Assembly: GCA_964016875.1 (NCBI GenBank) | Contig: OZ024719.1 | Location: 68,271,224 to 68,335,223 of the forward strand | DNA from: Fallopia convolvulus | Lineage: Eukaryota; Streptophyta; Magnoliopsida; Caryophyllales; Polygonaceae | Length of the DNA stretch: 64,000 nucleotides | Direction: 5' to 3' | In this document: in pieces, positions 10,821 through 20,689 of the stretch | Position numbering within the stretch: the first letter of the stretch is position 1 | Layout of the letters: each line of letters starts with the position of its first letter | The notes under the pieces: model-generated | Database searches by the model: none | What the model was told of the DNA's origin: nothing | What the model saw: the letters and a program-made list of their open reading frames with translations, nothing else | Made by a program: the position numbers and the translations under genes

Positions 10821-13806
10821 TGTAACACCCCCTTCCTACCCTGGAGGTATTACCGCCAATAACCCCGATTGAGACTAAATCGAAGCTACCCAAGGCTTTA
10901 AACAGACTGATCAAACTAAAAATTAAAAAGCTGGATTCATTTAAAACAAAAGTATGAAAGTAAAAGACCACAAAATCTTGTAAAACAACTTAATCTTTAT
11001 TACTTGATAACTCAAACTTTACAAAGTTTAAGAAAACGTTACAGCGGAATAAATACATAATGATCTTATAACAACATTAGCTTTGTAGTGGCCCAACCAT
11101 AAACTTCGCTCAAAAACAACTTTTGGAAACTTTTCTTCAACTTGTTGATCCGCTTCTCAATTCAACTTCTAAGAAACACCTGATGTGTCGTATACAACGG
11201 CGGACACCGGCCGACCATGCAATTGAATAAAGTGGTCGGTTAGTCTAATGAAAGACTAAGCAAGTGGAGAAATTGACTGGTTCTTATGGTAGTGACTATG
11301 GTAGTGACTAAACATATTGGCATCGGAATCCGAATAACAACCGGTCGATGTTCCAACAGTTAGCAGTCCCATAGAGGATAAGAATGAAGCATGCATAATC
11401 AAGAGAGAGGACACCACAGCTTGTGGTTCCTTTAAAAAACATGAAAAATTGTTGGGAACTCAAATTAATCACATCACATTTTGAAAAGCCTCCGTCGACT
11501 AATCAGATAGACTTAATCAAAGGTTGATTAAGAATCATTCATAACCGGGAGCAAGAATGGCTTTCCGACCGGACTAACCATTCAGGCATATTAATGTGCC
11601 TAACGCACTTATCTTATATTACTTTCAAACTTTTCACAAACAGGTTGGTGGCTTTTAATCGGCTCGAACTACTGTCGAAATATTTTGGTATTGTAGAGAT
11701 CATCGGAATATTTCATCCATGGTCATCTACCCTGTACCAAGATCACAGGACTTAAGCTATCCTTGATCTTTCATTTGCATATGGTGATGTAGAGATCAGA
11801 GAGGCCTATTACCCTGTCGTCTACACTGCACCGTGCCAATTGCACTTAGCTAGAGTGCGCATCACCCCTCTCACACGAAGAGCAGGGGAAGAGTCATGAT
11901 CCACCATTAAGATTAGGCCCCTCCTAATGTAATATTGTTTTAAAGAGAGGATATAGAACCACGTTCCCCTCCCATAAACTACTTTAATTCAATAACAATG
12001 TCTCAGCGTGAGACAGCATACAAGGTCACCCATAACGGACCTAAATCCAGTTCTACAGCAAAACTGAATAAACAACATAGTCATTATTTCTAACAAATAT
12101 AACAACCTATCATATTTTATTAATCACACAAGTTGTTCCCAACACAAATATTAAATGAGATTCAATTCCTCATTTAATAACCATAATGCAAGAGTGAACC
12201 GTCCACTTGCCTTATAAGGCCTGCTCAACGTCCTTAGCAATTCCAACAGTAATCTTTATCGCCCTTCTGCCAAATATAACAAAAGGATTTCTCAACAACG
12301 AGCTCACGGAAACACTTCTTAGATGTATACTCAATTCCTATGATTTCCTAATCGATAAACGATTTGATTTCCGAATATCGATTTATAATAAATCCTTAGT
12401 TATCATGCTTTGAGGAGCCATCTTGGAGGAATTATAACTAATTATCCGCTTCACTTTTGAAATAATTTTCTAAAGAAAAATTGTTCATTAGCAACAGTTC
12501 TTAAAAGTGACCAAATCTCGGATCAAACGGATTAACAACGAATTCCGAGTAAATATCCAAAGTCCTTTACCTGTCAATCGGTATCAAAACTTGTATTCGC
12601 TATAACTGAAGATCAGGACGTCCGTTTCACGAGCGGTTTGAACCCGTGGGACCGTATCAACGTCAAGATTATAAAAAACATAAATTTAATTAGCAAAGCG
12701 GAACCGAAAGGCCCTTACAGTGGCTCCGCAATCAACCCGCTAATTAATTTCGATTGTATATACTTTCACTCGAGCCCATGGCTCGTTTGGCTCGATAGTG
12801 GCTCGATCCCCGAGCCCAAGGGTGGCTGGGTGTTGCCCTACGGCGGCCCTTGCGGTGGGTGGTGGTCGGACAAGTTACTGATCGCCAACGACGTCGTCGC
12901 TGGGCGAGGCATAGAAGACCGGCGGTGAAGAGGAGTTCGAATCCTATCTCCCCGTCCGTCGTTCCGACCTTACTCTCTCGCTGGTTCTCTGTTGCAGCAT
13001 CCCAAGAGAGGAAGAATAAGTAGATAAGGTGGAAGAGGTGGACGGAGTTGGGCAAATAGGATCGCCGACGGTGAAAACCTTGAATTCTTCCACCCGATTA
13101 CGTCGTCCCGACCTGATTCAGCTCTTTGGCTCGGCTACTCTGTGCAACAGCAGCATCCAACAAGACCCGAAGATAAGGTGGAGGAGCAAAGGAAGGCGGA
13201 GGAATGGTGGCCAGCGGTGAGGGATCCGATCGCCGACGGTGCACACTGAATTCTTTCTCCCGAGGTCGTCGTTCTCGAACTCCCTCCATCCTCATCCTCT
13301 GTCCAAACAAAACCGAGCCCCCTTTTTTTTTCTAATCGTCTATCTCTCTGGTTCCTTAATTAGTAAGGCAAAGAAGATATCTTATAAAATTCAAAACTCG
13401 TTTCGGAACGAGACTCGCGTTAAAGCGGTAAAATTATGTACCTCGGGTGGAAAAACTTACTAAACGAAAAACGTCCCGTAAATTATGTAGACCAATAAAA
13501 CCAATTTTTCATGATTTTATCTTGCTACCTTTAATTTTTAAGGCTTCCGTTTCGTATTTTAAATCCTTTACAATACATAATTAAAAAGACGGCTTACCCA
13601 ATAAATATTCTTTTTCCACTGAAAAAATCCTAGAATTCACACCGATCCATAAAATCATTTTTTTATGATTTGAGGATATCACAAACAATTATTTCTAGGA
13701 TTTAAATTCCGACAAAAATATTGGATTAAGCGTTAAAACGGACAAAGAGGTTAAAAGGATATCCGAGAAAAATTCAAAAATATCCTCAAAAACCACAGTT
13801 ATTACA
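10821..13806. mobile_element. LTR-type insertion (probable 3-kb solo LTR) inside the hAT transposase
   Basis: The insert begins TGTAACACCC and ends GTTATTACA, giving the TG...CA ends of an LTR, and is flanked by a perfect 5-bp duplication AGAAG (10816-10820 and 13807-13811). The hAT coding sequence resumes exactly across it (VVGAS then CKRKDQF). No gag, pol or internal copy of the termini was found in 2,986 bp, which fits a solo LTR of a long-LTR chromovirus (Tekay/Del type), though the family is inference. It contains diverged repeats of a module near 12928, 13066 and 13230. Confidence 0.75.
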
Positions 13807-14991
13807 AGAAGCTCCAACCACATTCGTAATCATGGACAAATACCCAAAGAAATCACTTACAAAGTTATTCGTTTTTGCAACCTTCACAACAACTAATTGA
13901 ATTTGATGAGCAAAATCATGGATCTACCTAGCATATGGAATTTCATTCAATATAGGAGTCTTCAAGCCATTGAGCTCACTTCGAATATTAGAAGATCCAT
14001 CATATCCTTGACCTCTAAGTTTAGAGGTTGATAGATTATTACTTGCAAAAAATTTATCAATGCCAATTTTCAAAGCTAAAGCGGTTGTATCAACAACATT
14101 AACAACTCAAAGAAAGTGTTCCACCACTAGACCATGATTGTCTAAATATCTAAATACAATAGCCATTTGCTCTTGTATCGAACTATCCATAGCCTTGTCA
14201 ATCAATAAAGAGAAGAACTTGTCTCCAATATCACTCATTATGACTTTTATTGTCTCTGAAGCACAAGCCCTAATGATTTGCTTTTGAATCTGAGGACAAG
14301 TAAGTTGGTTATTTCTCCGTGCATTCCCCATCACCGCCTTTTGAACATCAATATTATATGAACTTAAAAGTTCATGAAGCTCAAGAAAATTCCCTCCATT
14401 TAGCGAGCTTGCCGACTCATCATGCCCTCAAAAAGCCATCCATTGTTGAAGTAGATATCTAATAACATCCACACTTGCCTTCAAATGAAGGCGATATGCC
14501 TCACCCAATGCTTCTTTTTCCAAATTCACCTTTCTTGTCAAACTTTGCTTTTGATTCTTGAAGGCAAAGAATGATGTTCAAGCATCATTGTGTACACTAC
14601 CTTGAGCTTTGACGTGATCTTTAAATCTATCACAAGCCTTCTTCCAATTAAGAAATCTCGTATTCACAAATGTACCATCTCCAAATCTTCTCCCATCACC
14701 CCCCTAAATAGATAGCACCAAAAGCAAAATGTGACATCTTTTGAAACACTAAATTCCAACCATTCCCATTTCTTGAAACACTCAACTTCAAAACACCTTG
14801 AATTTTGCCGAATGAGCTTCGCACAAAATCATGAGAAATTGGTTGACAAAGACCTTTAACCACATATTCCCTCCTAATATCATCTCTAATATTGGGTTCA
14901 TAATCATTGATAGGCTTTCGTAATCCCGGATCACTAATAATTTTACTCTTACATAATCGAGCTCTTTTAGGGTTGGATCCACCCACATCGT

Positions 14992-15040
14992 TGATATTGG
15001 CATTGGCATTGGCATTAAAATTAGCATTGGCATTCACAAC
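14992..15040. repeat. Hexanucleotide repeat coding for Asn-Ala
   Basis: GCATTG/ATTAGC-type hexamers are repeated about seven times and read on the minus strand as alternating Asn-Ala in the N-terminal part of the hAT transposase. Confidence 0.7.
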
Positions 15041-15971
15041 AATATTTGTTTGCTCGTCAGTCTCATTAAGACTATCTGAAGACCCGGTTGTTGACATTTT
15101 ACTTCTAATCACAAATTTAACCATAATCCTAAAGGAAAAATAATTTAATTTTGTCACTTAAACAATCAAAAATTTTAACCTTCAAACCAATCAATGTATT
15201 GCAAGTATTCAAGATTTCAAGAATGATGAACCAAATGAACCAACAAGCCAACAAGCCAACAATCACTTTATTTCAATCAAACATTCAAACTAAATTAATT
15301 CAAGTATTTAAAAATGAACCAATAAGGTAACAAGCCATGAAGCCAACAATCAATTTATTTCAAGTAATAATCTTCAATAAAATCAATCCATTTCACAGAC
15401 TTATCCAAATCAAGCCAATATTTTTAGAATTTCACACTTTAATAATCTTGAATAGAATTTCAAACCAAAATTTTTAAAATTACCAAACAAAGAGCCAACT
15501 AGACAAGAGCCTCTTGTGAGGCCAGCGGGCCTGGCGTCTAGTGGGGCGGGGAGAGGCCTGCGTTTGGAGGGGCGAGGTTGGCGACAAGCCGATCTGCAGC
15601 CAGGGGCGGATTGGCAAAATGAGGGTTTGGTGAATCACTTAATCGTGAATGGTCTGATTTCTGAGAGACAGGGAGCAGACTATTAAGGTAATGAAGTTGA
15701 AGCATTAATTTTCTTTGTACAAATTTTTTAGGACAGATTTTTAAAAAAATCATTCATTTGTTTATTTTGGGTTGTGCCAAAGCGAGTTTGTTTAATTTAA
15801 ATGTCAAAAAGAAGAAGAAAGAAAGCCAGTCGTTAGACGTCGTCTTCTTCAGTTCTTCCCCCTTTCTTAGGTCTCCATTAATGGAGTTTCAGATCTAGAG
15901 GGAGGGGGGACTTCCGCCAGAAATATTACCGGCATAATTTGAGGCTCACAGGAAAGTAGCGGGGGTGGTCG

Positions 15972-15997
15972 CCCCCCCCCCCCCCCCCCCCCCCCCC
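15972..15997. repeat. Run of 26 C
   Basis: An uninterrupted homopolymer just inside the right end of the hAT element. Its true length is doubtful because such runs are poorly sequenced. Confidence 0.9.
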
Positions 15998-16015
15998 TCC
16001 GCCAATGCGTGTGGA

Positions 16016-16920
16016 GATAAAAGTTTTCCACATCAAAATTTAAAAAAAAAAACTTGCCTAGTTTAAAAGTTCTTGGGCTACTCCTCTTGAAATCGCACGA
16101 AGCTTATGTACTAGCTTTACATATGCACGACCCCAAACTTAGGGCATTGAACTCCCTCCTAATCCTATTGTCAATAAATATTAACATCAATAGGCTAATA
16201 TACCATGCTTACATAAGCATGACCCTCAATCTATGACTCACGAACTTTCACAAAAAGACAATGTGCCACCGAAATACCACCCCTATGAACATGACAAACT
16301 ATATGAATCAATAAAACACAACAACCAACCGTACAATCCACCTCTTATTTTCTCTACCTTCTTCTTCCAACAAGCAATGATATATAGTTTCTCACTTGGT
16401 TAGTAGTGACCAAAATCAATCTTATTGAACACTTTCTGATTTTGTGCATTCCGCGCATCATACAAAATGCTAATGAGACATGCATTCCACAAGTTAAAAA
16501 TGAACCCGCCTTTGTGCCTATAGTTCTTCATGGCAACAATCCAATCTTCATGGTCTTAAGTATCTTCTACCAATTTTAGCCCATTGGAGGACCTTATTCA
16601 TTATATCTTTGGTGCAGGCATATGTTCCTAGTTTACTTGATGACAAATGCTTGATGAATGATGAGTGCTCCCCTTTGTACGTGTTTCCTCCACTGTTGGC
16701 TCGCTTGAATATGTACCTTAATTGTGTATTATTCCTCTCCCAGATAGTGTTCCGGGCTATTTTTTTGCTCTTGTATATGTTTGATTGTTGTTAGCAATCT
16801 TTGGAAATTAATATAGTTTAGCCATATTCCAAAAAAAATACTTTTAAATCTATATATGACGAAAACTATAAATATGGTCCTTTGAGATTTGAGTTACATG
16901 ATTCATCTTCAGAAAAATAT
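16016..16920. other. Spacer between the hAT element and the SEP gene
   Basis: No gene recognised. The short frames at 16054-16236 and 16609-16794 have no domain. GGAGGACCTTATTCATTATA near 16585 and the following sequence may be transposon-derived, but nothing in it can be named. Confidence 0.5.
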
Positions 16921-16923
16921 TTA

Positions 16924-16994
16924 GGATATGTTTGGATCGAACATTCTAACAATACATTATATTGCGCATAACAATGCACAATCCAAATGGACCC
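16924..16994. mobile_element. Possible 71-bp Tourist-like MITE
   Basis: Starts GGATATGTTTGGAT and ends ATCCAAATGGACCC; inverted, 10 of 14 bases match. TTA flanks both sides (16921-16923 and 16995-16997). Size and divergence make this a weak case. It lies about 235 bp past the SEP stop codon. Confidence 0.45.
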
Positions 16995-17229
16995 TTAATT
17001 ATACACTGTCAATACATATTTAACTGTTCTCTTAAATTATAATTGAAATTTAACTCCATGTCCTGCAGATTAAGCTTAAGATACAAATAGAGACACTTGT
17101 AAAGAACAGAAAGCAGAAGTAATTAATTCCATACCCAAACCTTATTTCTTAGATCCGCATTGGGCACTAATTAACCACAAGCAAATTAAGGTCGACCTCA
17201 AACTAATCGATGGATGTTTAATTCATCAA

Positions 17230-19853
17230 TTAAAGCATCCATCCAGGAATAAACCCGTTCATACTTTGGATTGATGAGCCATTTGCTTGCTCACCTCCAA
17301 TGCTACTCATCTCGTTCGAATTGAACGTTTCGTTGATCCTGCATATGTTGTGCATATCAAATCAAATTAAGAATTAATCACAATGAGAAAACATATGAAC
17401 ATCAAAAGTTCACTTAAAAAAGTATATATGCTAATTAAATAAATGTAACGTTTTACCCTATTCGTAAAGCAGGAGTATAGAATGGCTGGAAAAATCCCTC
17501 TGAATGACAAGGAATATGTGCACTATGTTCTTCTAACTGCAACTTAATTTGTATTAAGATATAATTAAATGGCATAAAAAGTAATTAGTTATATATATAT
17601 GTCGAGCTAGATTAATGTTTTTGGCGCAATAACTCATTGAATACCTTCTTGATCAACTCTTTGTTTGTCTGAACAAGTGATTGGTACTGCATTTATAAGT
17701 TGTATCATGTCAAAACTTTTTCAAAAGATGTATTGCCAAAATTAAAAATAAATCTTGATGACTTTTTTTTTTTTTCTCATGTACCTTGTGTTCTAGCCCG
17801 GAAAGCTGATCAAGCATGTGGTGAGTCTGCAAAAAACATGCAATTATTTACTTATATGGCTTTCAGTTCAGAACCAAATAACTAAATTAAATTCTCTACT
17901 CCCTATGTATGCTCCAAATATACTTCACTACAACATACTAATAATTTAATATATTTCCAAATATAACTAGCCTTTCGCAATACTCTCAAAATATTGGTCA
18001 TTCTAACATATATTTTTTTCAATAATATATGTCATTTTACATATTTTGTCAAATATTTTCCGATTATGCCCTAAAAAATACTCTCAAAAAGCAAAGTAAT
18101 CAAACTGATTATAAAATGATATTTAGGTAAAATCAAGCAGTTTTTTAATATTTTTGTTAATTCATAGAATGACAAATATTTGTGAAAGAATTTGCTACTT
18201 AACTATTGTGAATTTGGCAAAAGTTTTAAAAAAGAGAGAAATTTAACAAGTCAGTAGTTCATCTCTTTAATTTAAAGTCAATTGTCTCCATTAATAATGC
18301 ACATAGATTCAATTCTATATATATATATATATATATATAGACCAATTAATTAACTCCATGTTCATATGTTGTACTTGTTCAAAATCCATATCGAATACAT
18401 AATTTTGTTCACCTTAGTAGACCTGATTTGCTTGAGTGACATCTCTAGCTGGTTCTCAAGTTGTTCAAGCTCCTTTGAACTCAAGGGCCCCAAATCTTCC
18501 CCTAGCATGTTCCTACATACAATCATAAAACAGTAATCAAATCCAATACTTATATCATCTCAACAACACTTCAACTAATTGCAATTCTAAACATGACATA
18601 TATTATACCTCTGAGATTGTTGTAAGACTTCAACTCTTGCTTTCAGCTTTAAGTACTCCTGATATCCACTCTACATTAATTTTAACAAAATTAATGTAAT
18701 TAATTGATTTTTAGTATACATCAAGCATATATTATATAGCATTAAATGATTAGATAGATATAACACCTGAGAATCACAGCGAAGTATGGCTCCTTCCGAG
18801 GCGCCATAGCTTTGCCTTTGGTACTTCTCAATTGTATTCATTATGCTGAGGAAAATCATTCTAATCTATGTTACATATGCAAGGTTAAGCATACTGAACT
18901 ATACATATAATGATAATGCAATGAATGATTTAATATACAAAAATGAAATATTAATATACATAATTGATTAATAAATGTTGAAACCAACTCCTTTCTTACC
19001 ATCTGTAAGAAATTATTGTTCCTGGTAACCTCAAGCTTCTTTTTCAATGTATGATTTTGACAGAACGAGGTCAGGGAAAACGGTAAAAACCAAATACAAA
19101 CAAAGATGTAGACTACCAGTAGTTTTTAATACGGAGTATTAAAATTTGAAGTTGAAAATTTTTATTTCCAAAGGGATAGATAGATGAGAAACTTGATAAA
19201 TGATCAGGTGCTGCCTGCAAACTAACTCAAAAGAGCAGCCTTTTGTCCTCTGCAGATCACATCACTTCTTGATCAAATCAAATCAGATCTCAAGTCTCAG
19301 TTACCGGTTCTTAATAAGTCCTCTTGTTCTTTTTTATTATCCTTTACATTCTTCAATTTTGTGGGCTTTATTTCAATTTTAAAATCAATATAGATCCAAA
19401 ATTTTAATGAATTAAATTAACAAGCAAAAACCAGAAAAGAAGAACAAGAATCATGGTTAGATAAGTTGAAAGCATTTAATTAAAATCGCGATTATATTGA
19501 GATTAGGCTTTTCACATATGCAGATCATGAACAGGGTTAAAGAAGAAGAGGATGATTAAGATCTAGAAACACAAAATTCAGAAGCCCAAGAATTATATAA
19601 GCAAAGAAGCAAACTAGGGTTTTCTCATAATTGAAGGGCAAAAAATTAAGAGTTGAAGAATTAATTACTTGTTGGTGCTAGAGAACTCAAAAAGCTTTCC
19701 TCTGCTGGAGAAGATGATGAGAGAAACCTCAGCCTCACAGAGAACAGAGAGCTCATAAGCCTTCTTGAGAAGCCCATTTCTCCTCTTTGCAAAAGTTACT
19801 TGCCTGTTGATTTTGTTCTCTATCCTCTTCAGCTCAACTTTCCCCCTCCCCAT
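17230..19853 (-). CDS. SEPALLATA-type (AGL2 clade) MADS-box transcription factor
   Basis: Nuclear MIKC MADS factor; SEP proteins bridge floral homeotic proteins into quartets. Eight exons on the minus strand: 19669-19853 (185), 18767-18845 (79), 18609-18670 (62), 18413-18512 (100), 17785-17826 (42), 17645-17686 (42), 17457-17536 (80), 17230-17338 (109). Total 699 nt, 232 aa, the usual length or slightly short. The MADS domain has FAKRRNGLLKKAYELSVLCE. The K region has SGYQEYLKLKARVEVLQQSQ, NMLGEDLGPLSSKELEQLE and HMLDQLSGLE. The C terminus has SEGFFQPFYTPALRIG and ends NGFIPGWML, the SEP terminal motif, closer to SEP1/2 than to SEP3 or SEP4. An in-frame ATG two codons upstream (19859) would give MK before MGRG. 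The AP1/FUL gene lies downstream in the same direction. The exact SEP subclade needs a tree. Confidence 0.95.
18317..18339. repeat. (TA)n microsatellite in SEP intron 4
   Basis: About 12 TA units in the intron between exons 4 and 5 of the SEP gene. Confidence 0.9.
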
Positions 19854-19859
19854 CTTCAA

Positions 19860-20689
19860 TTCTTATGTATTAATTACAATAAATATTTATGTCTCTCTCT
19901 CTCTCCTTCTTTGTTTGGCAAAGTTTAGGGTCAGACAATTTTTTCTGGCTTCTTCTAGCTTAGCATGCCATTTTTGAGTACTTGTATAAACACAACTGAA
20001 GTTCCTTGTGAGGGTGGAGAAAGAGATAATACAAGAAAATTGGAAAACCCTAGTGTGACAACACTATTATTCACACGTATGTAGGCCAATTTAAAATTAT
20101 TCTTATTTTTTTTTTAAATTTTGTATTATTAAATCACATAAAACCCTAGTGTGACAACACTATTTTTCACACGTATGTAGGCCAATTTTGTATGGATTTT
20201 TCTATTGTGTGCCCATGGACACACATTTATAATTCTACTCTTGGTAAATCTGGATATTGTTTGTTAATTTTAATTTTTTTAAAAGGGTTCATCAATTCCA
20301 ATTTAGGGAATAGTTTTGAAATAATTTTCCAAATTAACACTTTTATTGTGTGCCCATGGGCACACATTAGCCGAACCGATTTTATATTATTTAAAATTAT
20401 CTCTCTCTATCTCTCTCTCCTTCTTTGTTTGCCAAAGTTGATGTTAGACTTGGGCTTTAGGGTCCCGGAATCAGTTTATTTGTCCTTCCCGAAATGAATG
20501 GTTTGCGCATCACCCACTTTCCAAATCAGCCTAGAAACAAAAAGGCTATGAAGGCTTGAGTTTGGACCATTGTCAAAATGTATTTTATTTTTTAACATAG
20601 TTGAGTAAACTGTCCTCTTTAAGGTACTTTTCTGTGACTATTTTAACTCAACTGTTGTCAGGTTCAACAAGGATTTTCCATAAAAATTC
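19860..20689. other. SEP upstream region with duplicated blocks
   Basis: Promoter region of the SEP gene. A CT-rich tract lies at about 19893-19910. A 48-bp block beginning AAACCCTAGTGTGACAACAC and ending ATGTAGGCCAATTT occurs at about 20045-20092 and again at about 20140-20188. CTCTCTCTCCTTCTTTGTTTG also occurs twice (near 19897 and 20410), so part of the leader seems duplicated. The LINE begins beyond 20690. Confidence 0.6.
20200..20370. repeat. Short element with self-complementary ends
   Basis: TGTGTGCCCATGGACACACA sits near 20206 and the perfect 20-bp palindrome TGTGTGCCCATGGGCACACA at 20347-20366. GGTAAATCTG follows the first. A related arrangement occurs at 57440-57522. It looks like a small non-autonomous DNA element; the family is not named. 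Confidence 0.5.

Larger units (their letters stand above)
9270..15157 (-). pseudogene. hAT transposase (zinc finger MYM-type 1-like), broken
   Basis: Blocks in order on the minus strand: a start near 15157 or 15097 with an Asn-Ala repeat; DPGLRKPINDYEPNIRDDIR (TTF-type region); a frame-shifted FSVSKDVTFCFWCYLF-like block; NNQLTCPQIQKQIIRACASE and the FFSLLIDKAMDSSIQEQMA catalytic-region block near 14107-14334; the VVGASCKRK site where the LTR is inserted; GLNQETSLARPGATCWGSHY at 10627-10800; LMKLVLGMKNILSQFLQQKD; and, beyond the MITE, VATATVER-like and IDNENIMQHFQNMKARKIDL near 9280. Several stops and frameshifts. The order matches the plant DUF4371/hAT-C proteins. Confidence 0.85.
9103..16007 (-). 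mobile_element. hAT transposon (ZMYM1-like class) carrying two nested insertions
   Basis: A DNA transposon with its transposase on the minus strand. The left end is CAGGGGCGGACC and the right end, read inward, is CATTGGCGGAGG (9 of 12 match). The flanks are CATGTGGA (9095-9102) and CGTGTGGA (16008-16015), an 8-bp duplication with one change, as expected for hAT. Inside lie a Tourist-like MITE (9641-9971) and an LTR insertion (10821-13806); without them the element is about 3.6 kb. The 5' leader ends in a run of 26 C. The transposase is broken, so the element is not autonomous now. Confidence 0.8.

Noticed and set aside
12638..13463. Several overlapping frames of 60-100 codons in the LTR insert
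   Set aside because: They fall inside the LTR-type insertion, overlap on both strands, and follow its internal repeats.
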